Below, piece after piece: positions 9,522 through 18,074 of a DNA stretch of 64,000 nt. The translations under genes and the position numbers were made by a program. The stretch covers positions 5,332,001-5,396,000 of the forward strand of contig NZ_CP147520.1 of NCBI RefSeq assembly GCF_037201975.1. Direction: 5' to 3'. The notes under the pieces were generated by a model. It did no database searches, was not told the origin of the DNA, and saw only the letters and a program-made list of their open reading frames with translations. Positions within the stretch are counted from its first letter, which is position 1, and every line of letters starts with the position of its first letter. This stretch comes from Streptomyces sp. TG1A-60 (lineage in GTDB: Bacteria > Actinomycetota > Actinomycetes > Streptomycetales > Streptomycetaceae).

Positions 9522-9545
9522 ACCCCCGGCCGCCGGGCCGGGGGT
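9522..9545. terminator. Hairpin terminator after the endonuclease gene
   Basis: Perfect 10-base arms ACCCCCGGCC (9522-9531) and GGCCGGGGGT (9536-9545) with a GCCG loop, 15 bases beyond the stop of the minus-strand endonuclease gene. Confidence 0.7.
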
Positions 9546-9559
9546 TCGCACACGGGTGC

Positions 9560-10363
9560 CTACCAGATCGCCTCGACCCACTCCGGGTGGTCGATGAACG
9601 GGTTCCGGTTGCCCTGGTACCTGTCGTAGATGATCTCGTTGCGGCGCTCCTCGAAGGAGTCCGGCGGGTCCTCGTCGTTCCAGGTCTTCAGGACGGAGAG
9701 GCGGCCGTGGAAGCGGGTGCTTCCGTTGTTGACGGAGTCGTTGGGCTCCAGGTCGGGCCGGCCGTCGTCGCCCTCGTACCGGACCGCCATGTAGAGGATC
9801 ATGCGGGCCACATCGCCCTTGACCGCGTCGCGGGGCTCGAAGGAGTTCGAGTCGGCGAGGCTGCCGCCGCTGTCCGTGAAGCTGCTGCCGCCGTTGTCGA
9901 AGTCCAGGTTGCCGCGCCGGGCGTTGACCCGTACGTCCTCGGCACGCACGTGGTGCAGGTCGGTGCCCGGACCGGCGGAGGTGCCGAAGCCGCCGTGGGA
10001 CTGGGCCCACACGTGCTCGCGGTTCCAGTCGCCGGTCGAGCCGCCGTTCAGGGACTTGCTGCGGGAGATGCCGCTGTACAGCAGCTTCACGTTGCCGCTG
10101 TTGTCCGGGTCCTGGTCGGTGACCTTCAGCGCGTTCCAGACCGCGGAGTACGAGATCGTCGTCTGGTCGCTGATGATCGTGTGCAGCGAGGACTTCAGGG
10201 CCGTGCCGGTCTTGCCGATCGCGTTCGCGTAGTACGTGTCGTCGTACGCGGTCGTCGTCGCCGAGGCGGGAGCGGCGGTGGCCGTCGGCAGGACGACACC
10301 GACGAGCACGGCCGACGTCGCGAGTGCGACCGTCTTCCAACTGCGTATCCGCGCAGCGGGCAT
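9560..10363 (-). CDS. Secreted endonuclease I family nuclease
   Basis: A 267-residue extracellular nuclease of the endonuclease I (EndA/Vvn, beta-beta-alpha metal) family. An N-terminal signal (MPAARIRSWKTVALATSAVL to PASA) precedes the domain. The core motif NREHVWAQSHGGFGT carries the catalytic His and Mg-binding residues, followed by DLHHVRAEDVRVNARRGN and the C-terminal NPFIDHPEWVEAIW, which are diagnostic. It probably degrades extracellular DNA and RNA for nutrient recycling. An imperfect inverted repeat (10443-10486) about 80-120 bases upstream of its start could be an operator. Confidence 0.93.
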   Translation of the reverse strand: MPAARIRSWKTVALATSAVLVGVVLPTATAAPASATTTAYDDTYYANAIGKTGTALKSSLHTIISDQTTISYSAVWNALKVTDQDPDNSGNVKLLYSGISRSKSLNGGSTGDWNREHVWAQSHGGFGTSAGPGTDLHHVRAEDVRVNARRGNLDFDNGGSSFTDSGGSLADSNSFEPRDAVKGDVARMILYMAVRYEGDDGRPDLEPNDSVNNGSTRFHGRLSVLKTWNDEDPPDSFEERRNEIIYDRYQGNRNPFIDHPEWVEAIW

Positions 10364-10940
10364 TGGGGTGTCCCTTCCCAGAGGGCCGCGCGGAACGGGG
10401 AGTTGCTGAGGGGAGCCTCGTTCTACGCGGGTTGACTATGTGGGTAACCGAGAGATTGGCATGGACGGGTCACTCGGTGTGTTACCGGGAAGGGGCGATT
10501 CGGTGACGTTATCGAAAACAGGGCAACCCTCGTGCCCCGACGGCCCCTCGGTGGCTCCATGTCGAGGGAAGACCCCGATTGACGTGGGGAATCAGGTGTG
10601 CTGCGCACATGCTGCGCTGGTCCGGTCCACCGAACGGTCGGAACCGAAGGCCGCCGCATCAGCGCGGCATCCGGAACCGCGGCCCGAATTCGTCTGAGCG
10701 GTTCCCGAGACGGCGAGCCCGGCGCGGGTCGCGTCCCGCCGGGTGGTGCAAGCGTCAAGGGCTTCACACTCCGGTCCCCGGCCCGCGACGATCTGTCCGG
10801 CGGACGCGGCCCCGCGAAGCGCCCCGGTGGAGCGGCGGAGGGGTCTCATCGGCGGCCGTATCCGACGCGAACTGCGCATGCCGGTCCGCTGATCGTCCAC
10901 ACCATCCGGCGGGACGCCGTCCCGGCGCGTCGGACAGGAC
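10364..10940. other. Gene-free stretch with an imperfect inverted repeat
   Basis: I find no convincing coding pattern on either strand. Codon third-position bias is absent in all open frames. The only structure is GGTAACCGAG (10443-10452) facing CTCGGTGTGTTACC (10473-10486), which may be an operator for the endonuclease gene starting at 10363. The promoter of that gene should lie here. Confidence 0.5.
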
Positions 10941-11306
10941 TCAGTCCTTCAGGCGCTCCCGCAGTTCGTCGACATCGGCCAGGAACCACGTCTGCTGCCC
11001 GCGGTTGCACTCCCGGACGAAGTCGCGCAGGGACGAACTGGCAGTGGTGTGGCGGGACATGTCACCGACGACGGCGAGGCCGACGCGGTACTGGACGAAC
11101 TTCTGGATGATGTCGCCGGCGACGCGGGTCCGCAGCCGGAAGAACGACTCGTCGAAGCGCTCGACGGGGACGACGACCCATGTGGCGCCCTGGTACCCGG
11201 CGTTGCCGATGAGATCCAGAGCGTCGCTCTCACGGGCGATCGTCTCCCCGTCGGGGGCGCACAGGAGAACGGGCACGTCGTGGATCGTCTGCAGGGTGGT
11301 CGTCAT
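10941..11306 (-). CDS. DUF4180-like small protein
   Basis: A 121-residue cytoplasmic protein starting MTTTLQTIHDVPVLLCAPDG (ATG at 11306). It resembles the DUF4180 family: an alternating alpha/beta pattern with GETIARESDALDLIGNAGYQ, VVVPVERFDESFFRLRTRVA, GDIIQKFVQYRVGLAVVGDM and a C-terminal FVRECNRGQQTWFLADVDEL. Members are small cytoplasmic proteins of unknown function, often near regulators. It stands alone here, so context adds nothing. Length and start are well supported; the function is not known. Confidence 0.82.
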   Translation of the reverse strand: MTTTLQTIHDVPVLLCAPDGETIARESDALDLIGNAGYQGATWVVVPVERFDESFFRLRTRVAGDIIQKFVQYRVGLAVVGDMSRHTTASSSLRDFVRECNRGQQTWFLADVDELRERLKD

Positions 11307-11371
11307 GGGGGTCGAGGCTACGTTCCGACCGGGCGCGCGGTCGACGCGATTTCGAGGCGGCGGGGACCGGT

Positions 11372-11500
11372 TCACGCTTCCCGTTCGGGACGCGGCCCCA
11401 GCAAGGCGATGAACGAGGCCCAGCTGGCCCGTGAGAGGGCAGGGCGGGGCCGTGGGGGTTCCTTGGAGTCACGGACGGGGCCGGCCAACTCCTCGACCAC
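11372..11500 (-). pseudogene. Remnant of a DUF397-domain gene (C-terminal end)
   Basis: The minus strand encodes VVEELAGPVRDSKEPPRPRP followed by ALSRASWASFIALL and a stop at 11372. This matches the C-terminal half of DUF397 proteins, whose hallmark is VRDSKdP followed by F..aaWaaF. The N-terminal half, with its Trp-x-x-Ser and Cys-Val-Glu motifs, is missing from all three frames upstream, and no good start or ribosome site is present. DUF397 genes normally sit beside XRE-family regulators; none is here. I read it as a decayed remnant. Confidence 0.5.
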
Positions 11501-11683
11501 GCGGTCGACATACTCGCCGACCGCCGGGCGACCGCCCCACGACTCCGTTTCCTGCCGGCCCGGATGGTTGGGCTGTTCGTCCGAGAAGGGAACGCGCGTA
11601 CAACTTTCGGCCGTCCTTGCGAGTCGACTGGTGTGGACGCGCCGCCGGCGTGCTCCTGTCGTTCCAGGGGATGGGAAGGTTTC

Positions 11684-12649
11684 ATGACTCACCGGATAGC
11701 CCGGGTGGCTCGGGCGTCCAGACGGGCTCGCGTGCTCGCCGCGGGGGTCGGGGCGGGGCTGGTCGTCTCGTCGGTGGCGGTGGCGTTCGCGCCGGCCGCC
11801 GGGGCCGCGGGAGCGCAGGTCAGTTGTACGTCGAAGCGGGCGGGGCTGGCCGAGAAGCTGCAGGCGGACATCACGGCGGCGCTCGCGAAGCGGAAGGGGA
11901 CCGTGGCGGTCGGGCTGCACGACCGGGTCACCGGCACGACGTGCACCCTGCGCGGCGGCACCGCCTTCGACTCCGCCAGCGTCGTGAAGGTGACCGTGCT
12001 CGCGGCGCTGTTGCACGACGCGAAGAAGAAGGGGCGGTATCTCACCGACCGGGAGGCCAAACTGGCCAACGCCATGATCACCAAGTCGGACAACGCCTCC
12101 ACCAGCACACTGTGGAAGCAGCTCGGCCTGACGAAGGTCAAGGCGTTTCTCACGGCCGCCAAGATGACCCAGACCCAGCCAGGAGCGAACAACTACTGGG
12201 GGCTCACCCGGATCACCGTCCGGGACGAGCAGCGCCTGCTCGCGCTGCTCACCGCCAAGAACAGCGTCCTGAGCGACAACTCCCGCGCCTACATCCTCAA
12301 GCTGATGAACAAGGTCGTCACCTCGCAGCGCTGGGGGACCCCGGCCGGAGCGCCGTCGACCGTGAAGGCGCACGTCAAGAACGGGTGGCTGTCCCGGGCC
12401 ACGCACGGCTGGCGGGTGCACAGCGTCGGCACGTTCAAGGGCGGCGGACGGGATTACACGATCACCGTCCTCACCCACGGCAACCCCGACATGAAGTACG
12501 GCGTCAACACCATCCAGGGTGTCGCCAAGGTCATCCACAAGGACCTCGTGCCCGTCACGGCGTCCTCGAGCACGCAGCGGTACGTGCCCACCGACCGGCC
12601 CGCGGAAGCGACCGTGCCGGTGCCGACGACCATCACGACCGGCGGCTGA
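11684..12649 (+). CDS. Secreted serine hydrolase, class A beta-lactamase-like
   Basis: A 321-residue exported protein of the penicillin-binding/beta-lactamase superfamily. The ATG at 11684 follows GGGAAGG and gives an Arg-rich signal (MTHRIARVARASRRARVLAA) with cleavage near AGAAGA. Active-site motifs are SVVK (S99-K102) and SDN (135-137). The third motif appears as KNGW in place of KTG, so it may not be a genuine beta-lactamase. In Streptomyces such proteins are often cell-wall-associated serine hydrolases of unknown substrate. It ends in a Pro/Thr-rich tail and has no operon partner. Confidence 0.85.
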   Translation: MTHRIARVARASRRARVLAAGVGAGLVVSSVAVAFAPAAGAAGAQVSCTSKRAGLAEKLQADITAALAKRKGTVAVGLHDRVTGTTCTLRGGTAFDSASVVKVTVLAALLHDAKKKGRYLTDREAKLANAMITKSDNASTSTLWKQLGLTKVKAFLTAAKMTQTQPGANNYWGLTRITVRDEQRLLALLTAKNSVLSDNSRAYILKLMNKVVTSQRWGTPAGAPSTVKAHVKNGWLSRATHGWRVHSVGTFKGGGRDYTITVLTHGNPDMKYGVNTIQGVAKVIHKDLVPVTASSSTQRYVPTDRPAEATVPVPTTITTGG

Positions 12650-12722
12650 TATCGGGGACGTTCACGGCGAGGTCATCTCCGAGCACCGGTGTCGTCCTGC
12701 CATGACGCCACGCCCCAAGGCG

Positions 12723-13068
12723 GGCCGGGTCCGCTTCCGGATCTCCTGCGCGTGCTTGTACGGCGTCATCCGCCGCTCCGAGTACGACTTCACGCACGAC
12801 GCGTCCACGACGCCGAGCTTGCCCGGCCGGGCAGTCCACGACCTCCCACGGTGCCGCCGGCGGATCACCTCCGAGGAACGTGTCGGCGTAGCGGACAGCG
12901 CGGATCCGCACCGTCATCCCGGGCGGTGCCCGTCGGACCGCCGCAGCGCGATCAGGCCGCGGTCGCCGTCCACGAGGAAGAAGCGCTCCAGCCCGGGGCG
13001 CGCGCGGGCACCTCACCGAAGGCCCTGTGGGCAGCGGCCTGCTCATCGGTCAGGAATTCCACCGGCAC
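12723..13068 (-). pseudogene. Decayed fragment of a Tn3-family transposase (N-terminal DUF4158 region)
   Basis: Three consecutive minus-strand segments in different frames line up with the N-terminal domain of Tn3-family transposases. They are VPVEFLTDEQAAAHRAFGEV (from 13068), then LERFFLVDGDRGLIALRR, then VRYADTFLGGDPPAAPWEVV and LGVVDASCVKSYSERRMTPY ending HAQEIRKR. Family members read VPVEFLTDEQ, LERFFFLD.D, VRYLGTFL and CVKRYTERR.TAYEHAWEIR in the same order. At least two frameshifts, and the absence of the remaining 800 or so residues, show a dead remnant. It abuts the 3' end of the large minus-strand operon and may mark an old insertion boundary. Confidence 0.75.
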
Positions 13069-13152
13069 ACCCGGACCAGTCCCCGCCGAGGGTGCGCCAC
13101 GGGTGGCGGCACCTCGGGGCGGGCTCCGGCCCGGGGCCGTCGCCGACCGGTC

Positions 13153-13899
13153 CTACACCATGCGGACGTGGCTGGTGAGCCGGCCTTCCTCGTAGAGATG
13201 GAACGTCAGACCGACAGGGCCGCCGTGGGTCTTCCAGGAGGCGCCCGGGCCTTGTTCCCAGGGCATCAGGGCCGTCGAGGCGATGCTGGGCGCACACAGC
13301 AGCGGGCGCCCAGCGAAGGACGTCGTGGCCGCCGTGTGGGCGTGGCCGCAGAGCACGGCGGCCACGTGTGTGTGGCGTCGGAGCACCTCCGCCAGGGCGT
13401 CCGGTCCGCGCAGTCCGATGCGGTCGATGTACGGCAGGCCGAGCGGCGCGGGCGGATGGTGGAAGGCGACGAAGGCCGGCCGGTCGGGGGCGGCGGCGAG
13501 GGCGTCGTCCAGCCAGTCCAGTGTCACCGGTTCCAGCAGGCCCTCGGACCGGCCGGGTACCGAGGAGTCGCACATCAGCACCCGGACCCCGGCGACGTCC
13601 CGGACCTCGTTGACCGGCGCCGTACCACCGCCGCCGAGGAGCACCTCGCGGTACTGCGCACGGGCGTCGTGGTTGCCCGGGCACAGGAGCACCTCGTGGC
13701 GCTCGTACAGCGGGGCGAGGAGCTCGACGGCCTGGCGGTACTCCGCCACGGTGCCCCGGTCGGCGACGTCTCCGGTGACCAGCACGGCGTCCACCGTGCC
13801 GGGCAGTCCGGTCAGATGGGACACGGCCCGGCGCGTGCGCTCGGCGCTCTCCTCGGTGCCGTCCAGGTGCAGATCGCTGAGGTGGGCCAGTACCGTCAC
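13153..13899 (-). CDS. Calcineurin-like metallophosphoesterase
   Basis: A 248-residue cytoplasmic phosphoesterase, similar in layout to CpdA-type cyclic nucleotide phosphodiesterases. All dimetal motifs are present: HLSDLHLDG (D-x-H), VLVTGDVADRG (GD), LLCPGNHDARAQ (GNHD), FVAFHHPPAP and CGHAHTA (GH-x-H). The GTG at 13899 overlaps the stop of the EamA transporter gene (GTGA), so it is the last, coupled gene of the 13-gene operon. In that context it could remove a phosphate or open a phosphodiester in the pathway product, but a general housekeeping role cannot be excluded. Confidence 0.9.
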   Translation of the reverse strand: MTVLAHLSDLHLDGTEESAERTRRAVSHLTGLPGTVDAVLVTGDVADRGTVAEYRQAVELLAPLYERHEVLLCPGNHDARAQYREVLLGGGGTAPVNEVRDVAGVRVLMCDSSVPGRSEGLLEPVTLDWLDDALAAAPDRPAFVAFHHPPAPLGLPYIDRIGLRGPDALAEVLRRHTHVAAVLCGHAHTAATTSFAGRPLLCAPSIASTALMPWEQGPGASWKTHGGPVGLTFHLYEEGRLTSHVRMV

Positions 13900-14873
13900 G
13901 CCTTCGCCTCCGCCTGGGGCGCCTTGTCCTGTCCGGGCTCCCCGACGTCCCGCCTGCCCGCCCGCCAGCGGGCCCAGGTGCCCAGGCACATGGCCAGGGA
14001 GATCGCGAGGACGCCGTAGAAGGTGTCCTGCGACTGGTGCAGCCGCGGGTCGACGTACTGGATCACGTAGGTGATGACCAGGTTCGTCCCGAACAGCATG
14101 GAGACCGTGATCGGCTCGGTCCGTACGATGCCCTGCTGGAGCAGGTACAGCGAGATGATCACGCCGACGAGGCTGATGGCGAGGATCGCGCCGACGTTGC
14201 CCGGGGAGTACGGGCCGAAGCTGCCGCGCACCACGAGGATGACGAAGGTCGTGACGATCAGGGCCACGAACCTGGAGGCCATCATCTGCCGCACCGACAT
14301 CCCCGCGTCGCCGAGCCGCTTCGTGTAGTAGGTCACTCCCGACAGCGAGATGGTGGTCAGCACGCACATCACGATGCCGAAGACCAGCTGCCGGGTCGGC
14401 ACATCCCCGATGGCCGACTCCCCATTGGAGGCCGTGACCAGCAAGTACGCCATGGCGACGATCATCGCTCCGGCCGCGACCAGTTCGAGCGGGAGTGCCT
14501 TCGTGCCGGGCCGGAGCTTGAAGCCGAGTGCGATGGTGACGGCCGGGCCCAGGCCGATGATCATCGAGTTGGCCATGGCCGGTTCGAAGACGGTGAACGC
14601 GTACAGCACCGCGATCCAGCAGACCGCGGTGGAGACGTTGAGCATCACCACGTCGGCGAGGCAGCGTTTCACCACGACCCTCAGCCCGCGCTTGTCGCGC
14701 AGGGTGAAGAAGTAGAAGGCCTGGGCCACCACGAAGGAGTGGAAGGCGATGAACTCCGGTGAGAGATCCTGGACCAGGGCGCCCTCGAACACCGACTTGG
14801 TCGAGTTGATGAGGCAGTAGCCCAGCACCAGCAGGGGACCGGCGGCCAGCGCGAGGCGGCGGCTAGACGACAT
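13896..14873 (-). CDS. EamA/DMT-superfamily membrane transporter
   Basis: A 325-residue integral membrane protein with about ten predicted transmembrane helices in two repeats of five, the layout of drug/metabolite exporters. Examples are the first helix (LALAAGPLLVLGYCLI), AVCWIAVLYAFTVFEPAMAN, SMIIGLGPAVTIALGF, FVALIVTTFVILVV and GVLAISLAMCLGTWARW. The C-terminal tail is cytosolic and charged. Its start overlaps the upstream ATP-grasp gene by 11 bases, and its stop overlaps the phosphoesterase start. As an operon member it is the best candidate for exporting the pathway product. Confidence 0.9.
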   Translation of the reverse strand: MSSSRRLALAAGPLLVLGYCLINSTKSVFEGALVQDLSPEFIAFHSFVVAQAFYFFTLRDKRGLRVVVKRCLADVVMLNVSTAVCWIAVLYAFTVFEPAMANSMIIGLGPAVTIALGFKLRPGTKALPLELVAAGAMIVAMAYLLVTASNGESAIGDVPTRQLVFGIVMCVLTTISLSGVTYYTKRLGDAGMSVRQMMASRFVALIVTTFVILVVRGSFGPYSPGNVGAILAISLVGVIISLYLLQQGIVRTEPITVSMLFGTNLVITYVIQYVDPRLHQSQDTFYGVLAISLAMCLGTWARWRAGRRDVGEPGQDKAPQAEAKA

Positions 14874-16122
14874 CGTAGAACCCCTCGCCGTCCAGGTAAC
14901 GGGCCGTCATGTAGTCGTGTGTGACAACGCCCTCCACCTCGTGCAGGAGGTGCACGAGCATCGGGTACGTGAGGTCGTTGACCGTCCGCGAGATCTCCTC
15001 GCCAGGCCGCACCTTCAACAGGACGTCGTGGAAGCTCTCCAGCGCGCGCAGGTCCGCCATCTTCGGCAGACCGACGAGCTTGCCCGCCTCGGGGGCGATC
15101 ATGTTGACGCAGACCGCGTGCCGGGAGACCTCGTACTCGGTGTGCCTGCGTGCCTCGAAGGCCTCCGGGTCCGTGTACGCCAGCACCGTCCACTCCAGCT
15201 GGCTCTCGCCGATCGCCGCCCGGGTCAGCAGGGGGAGCATGGCGCCGCACACCCGGGCGCCGGTCTCGACCAGCCGGGGGCCCTGCGGGGTCAGTTTCAG
15301 CTCGGTGTGGGCCGGTCCGTTGCGGATGCCGAGCGCGTCCAGCACCGAGAACGCGTACTCCGTCAGCAGGTCCTGCTCCGGCCCCCGGCGAACCATCAGT
15401 GCCGACCCGCCGAGCAGGTCGCGTACGCCGTTTACCCCCAGATGCTGGGTCTTCCACACGTCGCACACGTAGTGCTCGCCGTCCAGGCTCACCGTGTTGA
15501 CGTAGTACTCGGCGCCCACGAGGTACTCCTGGGCGACCACGGCGTCGTTGCGCAGCCCGAGCGCGCTATCCGCGCCGACGAGCGCTTCGAAGGCGGCCCG
15601 TACCTCACCGGCCGTGCCGCAGAATGACACTCCGTCGTTGAGCGCGCTGCGGACCGGCTTGAGGACCACGGTGCGGTCGTCCTCGCCGTACCAGTCCAGC
15701 AGCGTTGCCAGATCGGTGGCCAGGATCTGGTCGGCGGCGGGCACCCCGGCGGCCTTGACGGTCTCCATCATGCGGAACTTGTCCCGCCGGGCGGTGCTCA
15801 GCGCGGTGCCGTTGGTCCGCAGCCCCAGCGCCTCGCTGAGCGCGTCGGCCAGCTCGACACCGATCTCCGCCCCGGGCAGCAGTGCGACCGGGGCGTACGG
15901 GGCGACGGCGGCCAGCGTCCGAGCCGTGTCGCCGCGGTGCACCACGGTGGCGAGGAAGTCGCCCGGCCGGAACGACGAGCCGAAGACGTCTGGCGGCTGC
16001 TCCAGGCTCTGCACGTGCAGGCAGTCGTAACCGGCGTCGTGGAAGAGGGGTGCGAGGTGGCTGGCGGTGGAGTAGGCGTCGACTATCGCGACGACCGGCC
16101 GGTGGCTCTGAGGGGTACTCAC
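14863..16122 (-). CDS. ATP-grasp carboxylate-amine ligase-like protein
   Basis: A 419-residue ATP-grasp enzyme of the type that activates a carboxylate as acyl phosphate and joins it to an amine. The start GTG (16122; VSTPQSHRPVVAIVDAYST) is preceded by AAAGGAA. Recognisable are the N-terminal Rossmann-like domain (VVAIVDAYSTASHLAPLF), the ATP-binding core with DRTVVLKPVRSALNDGVSFC, VVAQEYLVGAEYYVNTVS, and the late Mg-binding region GPAHTELKLTPQGPRLVETG followed by ARVCGAM. It resembles ligases in natural-product clusters that append amino acids (BacD/carnosine-synthase-like). It sits in the large operon, so it likely couples an amino acid or similar unit to the pathway intermediate. The substrate is unknown. 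Confidence 0.9.
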   Translation of the reverse strand: MSTPQSHRPVVAIVDAYSTASHLAPLFHDAGYDCLHVQSLEQPPDVFGSSFRPGDFLATVVHRGDTARTLAAVAPYAPVALLPGAEIGVELADALSEALGLRTNGTALSTARRDKFRMMETVKAAGVPAADQILATDLATLLDWYGEDDRTVVLKPVRSALNDGVSFCGTAGEVRAAFEALVGADSALGLRNDAVVAQEYLVGAEYYVNTVSLDGEHYVCDVWKTQHLGVNGVRDLLGGSALMVRRGPEQDLLTEYAFSVLDALGIRNGPAHTELKLTPQGPRLVETGARVCGAMLPLLTRAAIGESQLEWTVLAYTDPEAFEARRHTEYEVSRHAVCVNMIAPEAGKLVGLPKMADLRALESFHDVLLKVRPGEEISRTVNDLTYPMLVHLLHEVEGVVTHDYMTARYLDGEGFYDVV

Positions 16123-16210
16123 GCTGGGGGTTCCTTTACCTGTGGGGCGGGGGTGGAGCGGAGGGGTGACGGTGACACGGACGGCGGCGGCTCTGCGGCT
16201 ACGGGGCTGG

Positions 16211-17560
16211 TCAGCCCGCCCTGGCGTCCACAGGTGACTTCGCGTCACCCCTGTCCGGTGCCTGCGGTACGAATGCGCTGTCCGCGTCGAACGTCCCCCG
16301 GGAAACGGCCCGTTCCAGCCACCACCCGGCGATCTGCGAGGTGATGACCGCGGTGAGCACCAGGGTCGTGAAGAGCGACGCGTCGACGATCCCCGCGTCG
16401 AACGACACCGTGGCCAGCACGATGCCCGGGCCGCCCCGTGCGTTCAGCGCGACCGCGAGATCGAGCGACTCGCTCTTCGGCCGGTCCGAGAGCCGGGCCC
16501 CGGCGTACGCGCTCGTGGCCTTCGCCAGGCAGGCCACCAGGATGAATCCGGCGGTGAACCACAGGTCGAAGGAGTGCACCAGATCCAGCTTGAGGCCGAC
16601 CGTCGCGAAATAGACGGGGATGAAGAACCCCGCGGCGAAACCGCGCAGCTGGCTCATGGAGCCGCCCTGCGCGCTCTCGCCGGTCATGCCGGACAGCAGC
16701 CCCACGACGAACGCGCCGAACATGGGAGCGACGCCCAGGAACACACAGCTCGCGGACACTGCCAGGAGCACAGCCATGCGTACGGCCACCGTGCCCGGCG
16801 GACGCTCGGCCGCGCCGGCCGTACCGCCCGCTCGGCGCCGCAGCGCCATGGCCACCAGCGTCATCAGCCCGAAGAAGGCCACCGAGGCCACCGAGTGGTA
16901 GACGGCGGAGGCGTTGGCCGACGTGACGCCCAGGGTGTGGGCAAGTCCGAAGCCGCCCTCCTCGCCGCCCGCGACCATGCCGAGCGCCACGGAGAGGACC
17001 ACGTTCAGGATCACGTCCTCGACCACCGCGACCGACAGCACCACCCGGGCGAACCGGGTCCTGATGATGCGCAGGTCGAGCATGATCCGAGAGATCACCG
17101 GGATGCTGGTCACGGCGATCGCGCAGGCCAGGACCAGGGTGAGCGCGGAGACGTTGCCGGCCGGTCCGAGGAGGCTCTCGGTGCCGACGGCTCTGACGGC
17201 CAGCAGGCCGATCCCGAAGGGCACGGCCATACCGGTCAGGGCGATCATCGCGACGGACCGGCCGTCCTGCCGGGAGAAGACCCTGCGCATCTCCGCCCCC
17301 GCCGTGAACATCAGCAGGAGCATCCCGAGCTGGTAGACCAGCATGGTTCCGGAAGCCACCGGCCCCTCGTCGGGGAACAGCCAGGACTCGGCCCGGGGGA
17401 GCACCTGACCCAGCACCGTCGGCCCCAGCAGCAGCCCGCCGAGGATCTCACCGATCACGGGCGGCTGCCGGAACCGGGCGAAGAGCCTGCCCATGCCGTG
17501 CGCCGCGAACAGCAGGAGGGCGAGTGCCGCGAGGACACGGAAGAGTTCAGTCTGGGACAC
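16211..17560 (-). CDS. Cation/proton antiporter (CPA2/KefB-like)
   Basis: A 449-residue membrane protein of the CPA2 monovalent cation:proton antiporter family with 12-13 predicted helices. Typical marks are RQPPVIGEILGGLLLGPTVL near the N-terminus, GMLLLMFTAGAEMRRVF, CAIAVTSIPVISRIMLDL, the buried acidic pair in VLSVAVVEDVILNVVL and ALNARGGPGIVLATVSFD. It lacks the C-terminal TrkA-N/RCK domain of potassium-regulated members. The GTG start at 17560 overlaps the preceding gene by 14 bases. Antiporters appear in antibiotic clusters as proton-coupled efflux or pH-homeostasis components; here the substrate is unknown. Confidence 0.9.
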   Translation of the reverse strand: MSQTELFRVLAALALLLFAAHGMGRLFARFRQPPVIGEILGGLLLGPTVLGQVLPRAESWLFPDEGPVASGTMLVYQLGMLLLMFTAGAEMRRVFSRQDGRSVAMIALTGMAVPFGIGLLAVRAVGTESLLGPAGNVSALTLVLACAIAVTSIPVISRIMLDLRIIRTRFARVVLSVAVVEDVILNVVLSVALGMVAGGEEGGFGLAHTLGVTSANASAVYHSVASVAFFGLMTLVAMALRRRAGGTAGAAERPPGTVAVRMAVLLAVSASCVFLGVAPMFGAFVVGLLSGMTGESAQGGSMSQLRGFAAGFFIPVYFATVGLKLDLVHSFDLWFTAGFILVACLAKATSAYAGARLSDRPKSESLDLAVALNARGGPGIVLATVSFDAGIVDASLFTTLVLTAVITSQIAGWWLERAVSRGTFDADSAFVPQAPDRGDAKSPVDARAG

Positions 17561-18074
17561 GGGCGTCCAGGCTGAACCGGGAGGCCACGGCGGAGGTGGA
17601 GCCCGTGTACTTGCCGTCGTAGCCGGCCGGCTCGCCCTGCATCGACCAGAACGCCAGCTTCCCGACCACCATCCCGGGATAGACCCGCACCGGGTGCGCG
17701 ACCTTCATCTCCAGCGTCCACGGAAAGACCGCTCCGCTGTGCCCGAGCGGGGCCGAGAACTGGATCCAGATGCCGAGGGTCGAGGCGGACCGGCAGGCGT
17801 ACAGGGTGGCCGCGTAGTGCGGGCTGCCCATCGCCTCCATGGTGCCGCCGAGGTAGAAGCGGCCCGGCTCGAGGACCATTCCCCCGGGACCCATCTTCAG
17901 GTGCTCGGCCTTCGGCGGCTCGAAGCAGTCGATCGCGTCCTGCTCGTACCGGAGGATGTCGTCGGCGAGCCGGAAGCCGTAGCTGTTCGGCTCCAGGCGC
18001 TCCGGGTCGAAGTCGTCGATGTGGATGCGCCCGGCGCGTACCTCGGACAGGATCTCGGGTCCGCTCAGAATCAC
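17547..18074 (-). CDS. dCTP deaminase-like protein, stand-alone paralog
   Basis: A 175-residue member of the dCTP deaminase/dUTPase trimer superfamily, starting MILSGPEILSEVRAGRIHID, with LEPNSYGFRL, GRFYLGGTME and the C-terminal GKYTGSTSAVASR. Compared by eye with classical dCTP deaminases, E122 (in PWTLEM) fills the catalytic Glu position. The usual RSSxxR motif, however, reads CRSAST at 94-99, so the phosphate-binding Arg residues at 94 and 99 are lost. The fusion protein at 25631-28141 shows the reverse pattern. ATG overlaps the upstream kinase stop (ATGA), and its 3' end overlaps the antiporter start. Function is inferred as deamination or binding of a cytidine-type nucleotide. Confidence 0.88.
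   Translation of the reverse strand: MILSGPEILSEVRAGRIHIDDFDPERLEPNSYGFRLADDILRYEQDAIDCFEPPKAEHLKMGPGGMVLEPGRFYLGGTMEAMGSPHYAATLYACRSASTLGIWIQFSAPLGHSGAVFPWTLEMKVAHPVRVYPGMVVGKLAFWSMQGEPAGYDGKYTGSTSAVASRFSLDARVPD

Noticed and set aside
10423..10900. Several short open frames in the gap before the endonuclease gene
   Set aside because: No ribosome sites, no third-position bias and Arg/Pro-rich random composition.
11684..12649. Genuine class A beta-lactamase conferring resistance
   Set aside because: SxxK and SDN motifs are present, but the third motif is KNGW and the usual omega-loop Glu could not be placed, so resistance is not claimed.
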